The position numbers were made by a program, and so were the translations under genes. Shown here one piece after another: positions 52,769 through 63,256 of a stretch of DNA of 64,000 bases. The first letter of the stretch is position 1. The number at the start of each line of letters is the position of its first letter. The notes beneath the pieces are model-generated. The model worked only from the letters and a program-made list of their open reading frames with translations, ran no database searches and was not told where the DNA came from. The DNA comes from Saccharina japonica. Taxonomy: Eukaryota > Sar > Phaeophyceae > Laminariales > Laminariaceae. The DNA is taken from positions 378,717 through 442,716 of the forward strand of contig MEHQ01002060.1 in NCBI GenBank assembly GCA_008828725.1, given 5' to 3'.

Positions 52769-55700
52769 AATGTCATCTCGCCTCCACCCCCCTCCCCCGT
52801 TCTCATCGCGCATCCCTTTTTGTTGTCCAGGTGGAATCGCTCGAGGCAGAGCATGACAAGCTGTCCGCACGTACAGAGGCCGCTGTGAAGGCTGAGAAAA
52901 AAGCTGCTGCCGAGTGCGCCGAGGCTCGAGCACGCGTGGAGAGCATCGGGGGGGAGCTGGGAAAACGGGTGCTGGGGCTGGAGGCTGAGGCGGCGCAAAT
53001 GCGGGGAGAGTTGGAGACCCGGGCAGACGCCACCGAGGCAAGGGAAACCCCTAGAGGCGGCATTATATCTAGCGCTGCCGCCGCCGCCGCCGGAACTCCA
53101 CCCTTGGGGCTTATTGGCCGCGGCGTTCCCATACTGGCTTTGTTTTTGTTGTACCCTCTAGGTTCCGCGCCCCCCCCCCCCCCGTTGCGTATCGTGATGA
53201 TTTCGCTGCCTACTACACGTCCTCGCCTAAAGCACCGGTGTATCTCTCTGTCCCGAAATATACGGATGGTTTGGTGTACCTTTTTTTGGCACCAAAGTGA
53301 CCAGGTATACCCGATTTTGGCTAAAACCTAGTGGAAATATACAAAATGCCCTTATATTTCGGGACGGAGTGGTATGGGATAAGGCATGCCTTATTTTGGA
53401 GGTCTGGGTGAAGCCGGAGATTCCGCGCCTTCGGACCGAAAATTCCCGAAAGAGTCTACGAGTACTCGTAGGTTTATTTCTGTTGTATACGTTCCACCAG
53501 TCACCAGTGCTTAGCTTGTGCACCAGCGCACACACTTGACGACAGGCCTTATTGCAAACATCCCTCCAGCGCGCGAGTTCCTATCGAGAGTAGCAAGACG
53601 TACCCTATTTTACAGAGTCTAGCGGGAGTAGTTAGAGGTCATGCCCTATCTTGATTTTTCTAAGAAGCGAGGGTAAGGCGTGCCCTTATGTTACAGCGTC
53701 TAGCGAGATTTTAAGGCATGCCCCTGTCTGTCAAAGTGTCTCACGAGAGAGAAATAAGGCATAAGCCCTACCTTACGACGGTGTTTTATGCTCTGCTGTT
53801 TGTTCGGTCGTTCGTGCGTGCGTGTGGAACAGGTGGAGGGTATGCGAGAGACGATTCGTATTTTGGAAGGCATTTGGGGAGATGATGGCGGGGACGGCGG
53901 TGACGCGAAAGGAGAAGCGGGGTCGACGAAACGCAACTACCGACGGCATAATGACGCTGCTGCCACGGCGGGGCGGGATCGATCCCAACAAGAAGGTGAA
54001 GACAAATCAGAAGCGTCAGAAGTGTCAGCAGCAGGAGGAGGAGCAGGAGCAGTGGCAGGGGCGGCAGCAGCAGCGGGGGCAGGAGGGAAGCGGCAGCGGC
54101 ATGGAGGAGTCGGGGCAGCCATCGAAGAGGGGGACGCGAAACTCGGTGACAGCGATGTCTTTGCCACCGGTGGTGGACACACCACCGGCGACAACGCGGA
54201 TGTGCCAGTCGATAAAGACGAGGGGTGCGATGGAGCCGAGCCCCACAGCGACGACCATCTAACGCCTGGTGCCGGCACGGAAGCAGGACCGCGGAGGGGC
54301 GACGTTGCTCTTGCGGAAGGTTCCGGGGAGTTTCCGGCGGGGGGCGGGGAGGCGGGGGCTGAAGAGGGGGAAGGGGATGCGGGAGTGGATGCGTGGCTGA
54401 TCTCGTACAATCGCAGGCTGAAGAATGAGCTGGAGAGGTTGAGGGGGAGGACTAGGAAGGCAGAGGACAGGTGAGAGGTTTAGGACGACGGTTTTCGTCT
54501 CTGTTGGGACTCTTGTGATGTAGGTTCTGACTTAAGTCACCCTGTTGTGACTTGATCGTCTTGATTGTATAGGTTGGCGGGGGGGGAAAACGACGAGTGT
54601 GCGGTGTTTTCAAGCGTTCATTACAACCCTCTTGAGACTCCAGAGTTCACGCAGGGAAATTGACAATTTATAAAAGTGAAGATTACTGCAACTGCAACGG
54701 CCACTGCGCGATTGGCGGATGGTATGATACAATGGTTGGTGCCCCGACTTACAATGGTTGCAATGGTTGATTCAATGCAAGGAGACGTACGTACGTACGG
54801 CACATGCACGACGTGATGCTACCTGTACTGCTATAATAGGCGCTCACGCTGCTCGTAGACGGTTGCTAACAACCAAAAACTTGCCGCTGTTGTAGCTGCT
54901 ATCCCTTATATATCCCTTGAAAGGGGTCCGAAAGGGATGAACGATCGGCCGCTGGGTTGATATGATACAATGGTTGGTATCCGAGAGTCACAATGGTTGA
55001 TGCAATGCAAGGAGTAGTATCGTATATACGGCACGGGCACTACGTGACCCTACCCGTGCTGCTGGTCGCTATCCCTTGCATCATCGTAGACGGTTGCTAA
55101 CAGCCAAACACTTGCCGCTGCCGTAGTCGCTATATCCCTTAGGGCCCGTTTTAACGAAGAACAAAAAAAAACAATATGGAAAAAAACAAAATCAAATCCG
55201 CTTTTCATTGGTCAGACCCCGCACCGCCACCCAAGATTATACCCCAAGATCCTAATATTTGGTGCTGGTGCGTGTGTTGACCAATGAAAAGCGAATTTTT
55301 ATTTTTATTTTTCCAAATTAAATTTATTTTATGCTCGTTAATATGGGGGCCCCATATTAACGAGCATAAAATAAATTTAATTTGGAAAAATAAAAATAAA
55401 AATTCGCTTTTCATTGGTCAACACACGCACCAGCACCCCCCAAGATCCTAATGTTTGGTGCTGGTGCGCGTGTTGACCAATGAAAAGCGGATTTGATTTT
55501 TTTTTTCCAAATTGATTTTTTTTTTCTTCGTTAAAACGGGCCCTGATATCCCTCATGTCCCTTAAAAGGGGTCCGAAAAGGGTGAACCATCGGCCATCGC
55601 CTGGGTTATAGGTGCTATGTACGTATACGGGAGGGGTAGCAATTTTTGGCAATTTGTTTTTGGGCAGAATCGTTTTTGGCAAAATGTTTTTTTTCGGCAA

Positions 55701-58700
55701 AATAATTTTTGGCTGACGAGCTCCTTACTCAAATGACGTACCCATCCACCCACCCACCCTCGTTGAAAACGCAGTTTATTTGCGTTTTACAGGATAAGTC
55801 GTTATAATATACTTAGGCCATGGGGATTGGCGACCATAATTGGTTTTTAGCATAAGCAGTTTTTGGGAGAGAGATGTACTGCTGTAGAGCTCCTAATGTG
55901 AGCTTCCTAGGAAAGAAATAGGTGCACCTCTATCGTCGCCCGCTGCCTTGACGACTGATCTGACTCGAGCGACACCTGATCTCTTCTATATACGTATTTC
56001 GTCGCGAATCTTGAGGTAATTTTGAAGCGAGCGTCTGCGGCGATAACTTCACTCAAGAATAACGCCTGTTAGGTGGAACAAGGGAGGCTTTCCTTCACGT
56101 ACCCCTAAGACCGATACCTGGTGCTGGTACACTTGCTGTTTTTTTTTCTTGCTTCCTTTACGCGATCTAAGACCGATACCTGGTAGCTCTACGGGCATCA
56201 TACACCGCTTTTTTTTTCGCGCTCTGTTTTGTGTTTTGTGGGGTTTTGTTTCTTCCTTTACGCGATCTAATAAGACCGATACCTGGTAACTCTACTGGCA
56301 TCTTACACCGTTTTGTTTTTCGCGCTCTGTTTTTGTGTCGGGGTCGGTGCGCGGCAGACTTCGAGACGTGGAGGAGGAGCGGGCTGCCGAAAACGCCGAG
56401 CTGGTAGAGCGTCGGCAAGACGTGAAACGCCTGGAGCAAGACCTTGTGGACGCGCACCAAGTGGTCGAAGCAGGTGCCCGGTTTTTTTCCCCCGCGTGCT
56501 TACGGCGGAAGGGGGTGTACTCGATACCCATGCATGGCCGTAGCCGTATGACCATAGACCCTCGCATCCCTACAATGCCGGGGCGGAGCATGTCGGGTTT
56601 TCGCCGACCAGACAGCTTAGACGGCGCGGGGGGGGGGGGGGACACGTTGGGTGTTAAAAAAACATGTATCCGTGGTCACAGGACAGGCGCCAAACACAAA
56701 CAAAATGGAGCGTAAAAATACCCCAGGAGAAAAAAACCGTATTAAAATCAATCAGCAGGGAAAAACAAAAAAAGTCAGATCAAATAATACAAAAATCATT
56801 CAGATACCCATCATGACTGAAACACAAACACAGCGTACGTATGCACCAGATGCATACTTTGCACGAGTTGCAATCTAATCCAAGGGGGCTGAATACGAGG
56901 AGAAACGAAACGAAAAACGAAATGAGACAAAATGAAACTCATGATCACTTCAAATCAAAGAAAATGAGGTCGCATCAAATCGCACAACGCAAGAGGAAAG
57001 AGCTACGCACGCGTACGAAACGCGTACAGAAAAACAACGCAAAGACAATGAAAGTGAAACGAAAAGAGCTAGCCAGTCACAAAGTAAGAGCGAGAAAGAG
57101 AGGAAAGAAAGATATACCTAGAAAGAAGGGAGACAAAAGAAAGAGAAAATACAAAAAAGGGGGGAAAGCTTATAGCAGGCACTGGGGGCATGCATAAAAG
57201 GCTAGAGAGTCTGGGCGGCCCTACGCTAGCTACGATGACGATGCTGAGCAGGCATGTATGACGATGAAGGTCATGCCCAGTCGTCAGCAGTTTGGGCATC
57301 ATGCCCCTCTTCCCCCCCCCCGCCGCCTCGTTGTTGAGAACCTGAACCGCCGCCTTTTCGCGAGCTCAACTACTTGGGAGTTTTTTTTTTTTTTTTACAT
57401 TCCAGGTTCTGATTTGTAACCACTCTACCAAGCACCGGTACGTATGTATGTGTTTACGGGCACTTTTGCGTTTGTTAAAAGGAGCTCAAAACCGCGGCCT
57501 GACTATGATATGCAGTTTTTTCAGGGCTGTTGATCCTATTAATAGTCATCGCCCCAACCCGCGGATCGGGCCATGAATTTTTCGAAAGTTCGCGGGCCGG
57601 GTCATGAAGTTTTCGAAATCTCACGGGTCGGGTCAGGAAGCTTTCGAACCCTCACGGGTCGGGTTGGGTCGGATCGGGTCGGGTCAGGAGGTTATCATTT
57701 TTTCACGGATCTGAACCGGTCACCGTTACCCGACCCGACCCGACCTGACCCGCGAGGTTTGACCCCACCTGCGAACAGCCCTGATTTTTTGTCCTTCCGA
57801 GTGTGCACGGTTTTGTGAAACTCTTGCCCCCGCGGGGGTCCGTTTCCCCCCCTGGGGGGGTCCGACTTCCACACGTTACAGTACGGTACCAGCGTGCACT
57901 ACCGACGAACCCTTTTGTTCATTTTTTTTCACGGGCCATTTCTGAATCCTCCGAAAGATTGGTGAAACGAAATTTCATCCATTTTCTTTTTTTGTGATGT
58001 TGCCGTTTTTTATTCGTCCAGCGGATTTGGTGAACAACACGATGGCTTCTCTTCATTTCTGCTGCATAAATTGCCCATTTTTTTTTTCACACTTGCACAG
58101 CCAGCGGTGTAGCTTAGCAGGTCGATTTAACTATTGATAGGTTTGTGGAAGACAATGGTACTCCCTGTATATACTCGTAACGGCATGCGCATACGTCGAT
58201 CCACCCTGGTCCTCCCTCTGGGAGAAGTCAGGTGCGGTAGAGGCGTAGGCTTCATTATTTAATCAATGTCCGTTTCCCTAATATCGACTACGAATCCGCC
58301 GGAGGTTAAAAAAAAAAAAAAAAACGACGGAATCGACCAGGGCTTAGCTGTCGACTATATCAACCGACTTATACGGCCGACTACGGACGAAATTGACTCA
58401 CAGGAAAGACCATGCTGAGGGCGTTCCAGAGTGGCCCGGTGGCGAAGCAGTTCGGCAAGCTGGTCGGTCGAGGGGGCGGGAGAGGGGGGTTGAACGACCC
58501 CGAGCGAGGACTGGAAGACTCTTATCTTGAAGGCGTTGAGGAGGGGGGGGCGGAAGATGGTGTCCCCGACTCTGAGGGTTTCAGCGCGGCGGACAGGCTA
58601 CTAGGCGCGGTGAGCATCTTCACCAGGGAGGCATGCCTCTACAGTGCGGCAGCATGCCATTACAGTGCGGTATATGCTTCTACAGTGCGGTATATGCCTC

Positions 58701-61700
58701 TACAGTGCGGTATATATGCCTCTACAGTGCGGTATATATACCTCTACAGTGCGGTAGCATGTCATTACAGTGCGGTATATGCATCTACAGTGCGGTATAT
58801 ATGCCTCTACAGTGCGGCAGCATGTCATTACAGTGCGGTATATGCCTCTACAGCGCGGTATATGCATCTACAGTGCGGTATATATATGCCTCTACAGTGC
58901 GGTATATATGCCTCTACAGTGCGGCAGCATGTTCATTACAGTGTTGTATATGCCTCTACAAGCAGTGCGGTATCTATGCCTCTGCAGAGCAATAGTATGC
59001 CATCACAGTGCGATATATATGCCTCTACAGTGCGGTAGGATGCCATTACCGTACGGTGTAGGAGGTATTTTTGTGTCCTTTTTTCTGCCTGACGGGGCTC
59101 CTGAGCTGATCAAAGTGACAGGCTTTGACCCAATAAGCGTACTATTTAATATTTTCTGCGATTTTGGTGCGACCAAAAGACCCATTTTGATGCGCCAATT
59201 TCACCTCAAATTATCATATAGGACTACATAGGCACTCTAAAACCTACCAGGCATATAACGCATACTACGGTTTGCGAGAATCACGAAACAAATGTCGTAC
59301 ATAAGCATAATACGTACGTACGAGTTCGTAGTGTATTACAGTAAATTTAAGCAAACATGATTGCGAGCTTATTGGGTCAGAGTCCTATCAACTGAGGGTT
59401 TTAATGCCAACTATTGCATGCTTTTGATTCCCTAAACGTTTGTTTGTGATCGTGTGCGTAGTCATAAAGGGTACTTTCAGTGTAGGTCGATCGGCTTCGA
59501 AAACTAATTTTCCATTTCAGAGTCTCCAGTCGATTCTCGACTGGAGAATATTAATATTATCTACGTTTTCTTCCCTAAAAGTTTGTTTGTGGTCGTACGC
59601 CTAGCCAATGGGATTGTCCATCGAGCTGCACGCACAAGTTGAGTGCCAACCACTCAATCGGTCGAACTCACAGCTAACGCCTATATACAAATATTTGTAA
59701 TAATTTTACGAAAATTAAAATTGTCTCAAAATCGGTTGTTGGGCGCAAACATGTTCAGGAGGCGACACTTTCACCACTCACCCCTTGACAAACGGAAAAG
59801 CTTTGTACTTCATCTCGTTTACCTTGACGGACGCCAAACTATTACGTAAATCGTAGGTTTTAGTCTGGAACAATCGGGTCTGCCAAGGTACATACACCCT
59901 CGACCGATACACCTTTTCCCTTCCTCTTCACTGATGACCTGATCGTCTCCTGACCACCTCCTGGTTTATTTTGATTTTGTTTTTGTTGGGGTGAATCGTT
60001 TGGTAATACGTACTACAAAGTAGTATATGATCAGAACCCACGATGGACGCCAAAAAAACATACCCCCTTATGTTTTACATACCCCCCTATGTTTTGCATA
60101 CCCCCTATGTTTTACGTACCCCCCCTATGTTTTACATACCCCCCTATGTTTTACATACCCCCTATGTTTTACATACCCCCTATGTTTTACATACCCCCTA
60201 TGTTTTACATACCCCCCTATGTTTTACATACCCCCATTTATCTTTGATACCCACTGCACGTTCCCCCGTAATCTACGTTTTACATGCCCCCTATGGGAAA
60301 ATAACGCGGCGGTGAGTGTCGCGGATGTGGGTGGTGATGGTTTTCTCACGCGCTTGTCGTTTTTTCGCTGTCTTGAAACGGTTGAAACGGTTGAAACGGT
60401 CAGGTGAAACGGCAGCGGGACCGGTTTCGCAAGGAGGCGTTGCGGCGCGAGCGAGAGGCATCCATCGCCAAGGGCAACTCGGAGCAGCTCACCAGGGATA
60501 ACCAGGAGCTCAGGAAGGAGAACATGCACCTCTACAAGCATGTTAGGTGGGTCTCTTCCTCCCTATACCACGCTGTCCCGAAATATAAGCACCTTTTGTA
60601 CATTAATATTCAATAAAAACGGTTCTTATATTTCGAGACGGAGAGGTACTGGGTATTGCTACGATGCACCTCTATGTATAAGATTAGGTGGGTCCCTCCC
60701 ACCCGCATAATCTGCATGACCTAGAACATGTTTCCTGGGTTGGATCTGTACTGTGCAGATCATGATCAGATCCTGCACAACCTCTCACAACGGCAAGTGA
60801 GGAACTAGATGATCTGTAGATGATCTGTAGATGATCTAGATGATGTGGATTGATCAAGGTGACGACCTGTCCAACATGTTCACCCTTCTTTACTACCGCA
60901 AAAGTTACCTTACACCTTACACTGATTTCGAGAAGTTTGTCCTGAAGAATGTGGGGTAATAAGGAAAGTGACGGTTTTATTTCTTTAGTTTTAGAAAGTA
61001 CGTTGCGGAAGCTGGAGGGTTGGTTCCCCTCCGCCTCGCTCGGTGTTGAACTCCACGCAGATAACGATGGTGGTGCACCTGCAACTCTCCTAAGGCTCCT
61101 CACCTAAACTCTATACTATTAATAGTACATATAAGCAGTGGGTACCCCGATTTATGAGAGAGTGCCGGAGATAAGAGCATTCGGGATTTAAGAGCGGTTA
61201 AATCGGCATGTCCCGCCTATACTAAAAGCTATATATTGACCACCTGCAGATAAGAGCATTTATGTGTATTAATAGTCAAGCGCGCTTGTTTCGGCTTAGT
61301 CAATTGGCTTAGTCACTTGGCGCTCTTAAACCGGGGTACCCACTGTCTTAGTGCTACTGTAGTACTGGTGCTATTAGTATGTCACCCAAAAACGGCTTTT
61401 AAGAAAAATCGCGCGCTTAAACCGATCCCTGAATGTGATGGACCATCCCAAGGCCTAAGTCTATCTCGAAATGTGCTCGTAGGAAAAATAGCGATAAGGC
61501 ATGCTTATTGGGTAGCTCAGTGTCAGGTGAGAAACCTCACCAGTCACAAATGTTTCGGCCAAAAATGTGTCACTGGGACCAATCTATTTGCACGGGGTCA
61601 AATGGCACTTTGTTTGGCCAAGGGCAGGACGATGCCGAAAGAGCAAAAATGTGGCGCGTGTTCATTTGTTCAGCGTGTCGTGATGGCAGCCAAAGCCGTG

Positions 61701-63256
61701 GCTTTTCGTTTTTCGACCAGGCACCAAGCAAGAGAGATACCATACCTCTCGTAAGAATGATAACACAGCTTGGCCAATCATAATAATTGTGGTTGTGCAC
61801 TCTCTCACACACTCTGTCCCTCCCCCCCTCCTCTGTTTCTCCTTCTCCCCTTTCCCCTCTCTCTGTGATCGGAACACGCGGTGCTCAAATTTACGGAAGG
61901 TTTGTGATGAGTTATGGGGGGAAGGGTGGGCGTTCGGAGGAGGAAGGCGGTGGCGGCGGCGGTGGCGCGGAGCGAGCTACAGAGAGCAAGTACGAGCAGA
62001 TGTACGAGAATGAGCTGGACCCCTTCAAGGAGTTCGACTCTCGTGAGTTGGCGTTTTTTGCTTTCGGACACGGTCGGCGCACGTTCCAAGGCTGCTCATG
62101 AACGAGTTACTCGGATGCTTGCTTTTTTGTTTTTGACTATTCGTGGTTCTGTTTTCAACGGTTGTTTTTCAACGGTGCCCTAATCTGACTCCTCCACCAA
62201 CCGTCCGATCCTCGCATGCTTTTCTTTTGATTGGCTGTTTTTTGTGTTGTGCTCGCGTCAACTTTTGTTGTTCTTGTTCTTGTTCTCGTGTTTCTTTGTG
62301 TGTTGAGCGGTCGACGAAAGAGGCGTGTTTTGACGACCGTCGATAAAGAGGCGTTTGTGTGTTCAGCGGTTCGACGAAAGAGGCGTGCTTTGACGACGGT
62401 CGATAAAGAGGCGTTTGTTGAGTACAACGGTCGACGAAAGAGGCGTGTTTTTACGACGGTCGATAAAGAGGCGTATTTTGACGACGGTCGAAAAAATGAG
62501 GCGTAGTGGTATATACGTCGATGGAGAATCATAGCATATGCACAGGGATGGGCATCGAACGATAATCGAGTTCAGTGCGGTGTTCGAGATCGATGCGGCA
62601 ATCGGGTTTGATGCGGTAATCGAGTTCAATGCGATAACCGAGTTCGATGCGATAGTCGAGTTGCATGCGATAATTGAATTCGACGCGATACCGATCAGCG
62701 AAAACTGAACGCTTGAACGTTCGAAAGTTTTTTCCGCACCCCGATCCCTGATTTCGATTCAAGAATCCTGCTCGATGCACCTAGGTGTTTTATCGATAGA
62801 CGAGCACCTAACATTCGAAGGATTGGACGCTCATTCCGTACCGCAACCCCTGAGTTTTGATACGTTCGATGCGATATCGATAAACGAAAACTGAACGCTT
62901 GACGTTTGGAAGCTCATTCCGTACCCCAGCCCCTGAGTTCCATAAGTTCGATGCGATGTCGATAAAACGAAAACTGAACGCCTGCCGTTCAGAAGCTTAC
63001 TCCGTACCCCGCCCTCTCTCTGCCTCCGGCCGGTCGAGCAGAGGAAAAGGCTGCGAGACGCGGGCAGATGCGCTTCTTGGAGAGGTGGCTTTTCTGGGCT
63101 TCGGGGAACGTTCTCAGGAACAGCTTCAGGCGGCACATGCTCCTGGTCTACCTGCTCGTGGTGCACGGCGTGATGCTGTTGATGCTGGGCGGCGGGGATG
63201 CGCGAGCTGCGAGCGGTGGAAGCGTAGCCGCCATGGAGGGTGTTGCCGCCACTTGA
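46604..63256 (+). CDS. CASP-type golgin (CUX1/CASP family), C-terminal membrane-anchored coiled-coil protein
   Basis: Exons: 46604-46819, 47995-48167, 49368-49452, 50561-50638, 51052-51138, 51587-51742, 52831-53037, 53833-54470, 56358-56473, 58404-58609, 60404-60546, 61900-62042, 63042-63256 (TGA); phases agree; about 820 residues (human CASP about 680). The N-terminal block (SLDEQALAIAEHQESSLESR, then FKGEIDSL and LYKLLREAPDP) matches plant and animal CASP. Heptad coiled coil runs on through most of the protein. Exon 8 adds a Gly/Ala/Asp/Glu-rich insert not typical of the family. The family hallmark QRDRFR is at 658-663, followed by ENMHLYKHVRFVMSY and ENELDPFKEF. A single transmembrane helix lies at about 781-798 (HMLLVYLLVVHGVMLLML), consistent with Golgi tail anchoring and vesicle tethering. 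Least certain boundaries are the donors of exon 3 (GAG|GTGCTT), exon 6 (GCG|GTATGG) and exon 7, where only a GC donor fits. Confidence 0.9.
47600..47951 (+). mobile_element. Poly-C-ended dispersed element, partial plus full copy in tandem (CASP intron 1)
   Basis: A partial copy at about 47600-47716 runs straight into a full copy at 47717-47951, which starts CTCATTGAAGTTGTCATCCA, continues through GCGCTTCGCGCTTGGTGCTA, CCCGGCATTGTAGGGATGCG and GACTACGGCCATGCATGA, and ends in an 11-base poly-C. The tract ends 44 bp before the acceptor of CASP exon 2 (47995). Confidence 0.78.
48290..48620 (+). mobile_element. Decayed GATCAT-family MITE with tandem expansion
   Basis: Lacks clean ends but has the family block CCAACCCAGGAAATCTGTCC, GCGGATTATACGGC and ATCATACAGATGAAGG. 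Between about 48310 and 48520 a roughly 60-bp segment (CAGATCCTAGCCTGCCGTTA plus a TGTGCAGGATCTGTTGATAG half) is repeated about four times. Located in CASP intron 2. Ends approximate. Confidence 0.65.
49078..49232 (+). mobile_element. Poly-C-ended dispersed element, partial copy (CASP intron 2)
   Basis: Poly-C at 49077-49089, then GGCGCTTCGCGCTTGGTGCA through CCCGGCATTGTAGGGATGCG to GACTACGGCCGTGCACGATA. Lacks the 5' third of the full copies. Lies about 135 bp before CASP exon 3. Confidence 0.7.
50046..50386. repeat. 10-bp minisatellite (TATTACTATG)
   Basis: About 34 units of TATTACTATG with variants TATTGCTATG and TATTACCATG, in CASP intron 3. The 10-bp period is open in all three forward frames, which creates spurious Tyr/Val/Leu-rich reading frames. 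Confidence 0.9.
50750..50870. repeat. Two tandem copies of a 56-bp segment (CASP intron 4)
   Basis: GTATATTTCCCCGCGTTTTT, GGGAACCATAACAGAGCGTG and TCGATTTG, then repeated as GTATTTCCCCGCGTTTTTGG, GGAATCACAGCATAGCGTG and TCGATTTG. Confidence 0.8.
52166..52402 (+). mobile_element. Poly-C-ended dispersed element, full copy (CASP intron 6)
   Basis: Begins CTCATTGAAGCTGTCATCCA, contains CGCCTCACAAGCGGTTCTTA, CGGCGCTTCGCGCTTGGTGC and GGATGCGAGGGTCTATGGCC, and ends at poly-C near 52389-52400. The first of two adjacent copies in the same orientation. Confidence 0.8.
52440..52766 (+). mobile_element. Poly-C-ended dispersed element, second copy plus a 45-base poly-C tract
   Basis: A second copy at about 52440-52660 (GCCTCACAAGCGGTTCTCAG, GCCTGGTCGGTGAAAACCCG, TTACGGCCATGCATGACATG) ends in a short poly-C. 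A short piece, GTGGTCAATGGTCAAATGAC, then leads to a poly-C of about 45 bases (52721-52766). That piece also occurs at 13988 next to another poly-C tract. CASP exon 7 begins at 52831, so this may serve as its pyrimidine tract. Confidence 0.72.
53241..53374. mobile_element. 134-bp Stowaway-like MITE, longer variant (CASP intron 7)
   Basis: Left end TATCTCTCTGTCCCGAAATA and right end TATTTCGGGACGGAGTGGTA share the family termini, but about 50 extra bases sit in the loop, including TTTTTTTGGCACCAAAGTGA. Either an older full-length form or an element with its own insertion. Confidence 0.7.
55141..55544. mobile_element. 404-bp compound foldback element (CASP intron 8)
   Basis: Outer inverted repeats AGGGCCCGTTTTAACGAAGA and its complement at 55525-55544. 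Inside, a near-perfect palindrome of about 177 bp is centred on 55346 (TATGGGGGCCCCATA), with arms 55261-55345 and 55347-55437. Each arm also carries its own smaller hairpin between ATTGGTCA and TGACCAAT boxes. ATATCCCT occurs just outside both ends. Surrounding sequence (GGGGTCCGAAAGGGATGAAC) is duplicated on either side at about 54922 and 55568. Confidence 0.75.
56110..56345. repeat. Tandem duplication just upstream of CASP exon 9
   Basis: Two copies of an approximately 105-bp segment (TTTACGCGATCTAAGACCGA, CCTGGTAGCTCTACGGGCAT, TTTTCGCGCTCTG) lie at about 56157-56250 and 56258-56345. The second ends 12 bp before the exon 9 acceptor (56358), so the acceptor's pyrimidine tract is part of the duplicated unit. 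Confidence 0.8.
56516..56640 (-). mobile_element. Poly-C-ended dispersed element, partial copy after CASP exon 9
   Basis: Reverse-strand copy: CATGCATGGCCGTAGCCGTA, CATAGACCCTCGCATCCCTA, TCGGGTTTTCGCCGACCAGA, then poly-G at about 56628-56640. Starts about 40 bp after the exon 9 donor (56473). Confidence 0.7.
57522..57783. mobile_element. hAT-like element with GGGTC array (CASP intron 9)
   Basis: Terminal inverted repeats CAGGGCTGTTGA and GCGAACAGCCCTG, of the CAGGG type common in hAT elements. The interior alternates CTCACGGGTCGGGTC and TTTTCGAAA blocks on one side and GACCCGACCCGACC on the other. No transposase frame: non-autonomous. Confidence 0.7.
58634..59060. repeat. Minisatellite with TACAGTGCGGTATATGCCTC units
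   Basis: About 20 units of 18-22 bp, starting 25 bp after the donor of CASP exon 10 (58609). Shares the ACAGTGCGGT core with the array at 7421. Confidence 0.85.
60060..60300. repeat. Minisatellite, unit about 18 bp (CCCCCTATGTTTTACATA), second locus
   Basis: Same unit and left flank (AGTATATGATCAGAACCCAC then GATGGA) as the array at 1537, 58 kb away. Ends about 100 bp before the acceptor of CASP exon 11 (60404). Confidence 0.85.
60566..60648. mobile_element. 83-bp Stowaway-like hairpin MITE beside the CASP exon 11 donor
   Basis: TACCACGCTGTCCCGAAATA at the left and TATTTCGAGACGGAGAGGTA at the right. Begins only 20 bp after the donor of CASP exon 11 (60546), so the intron starts almost inside the hairpin. 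Confidence 0.82.
60680..60885 (-). mobile_element. Partial GATCAT-family MITE in CASP intron 11
   Basis: Contains the family blocks CCACCCGCATAATCTGCATG, TTTCCTGGGTTGGATCTG and GATCCTGCACAACCTCTCAC, then GATGATCTGTAGATGATCTA repeats and a degenerate right end near ACGACCTGTCCAACATG. The left end appears truncated. Boundaries approximate. Confidence 0.65.
62286..62500. repeat. Minisatellite, unit about 50 bp, in CASP intron 12
   Basis: Alternating GGTCGACGAAAGAGGCGTG and GGTCGATAAAGAGGCGTTTG half-units, about eight in all, followed at 62570-62700 by 18-bp units of the form GATGCGATAACCGAGTTC. Confidence 0.82.
62690..63010. repeat. Degenerate repeats of about 80 bp before the last CASP exon
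   Basis: Three to four copies of a segment containing CGATAAACGAAAACTGAACG, a GAAGCTCATTCCGTACCCC block and CCCTGAGTTC. The last copy ends about 30 bp before the acceptor of CASP exon 13 (63042). Confidence 0.75.
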
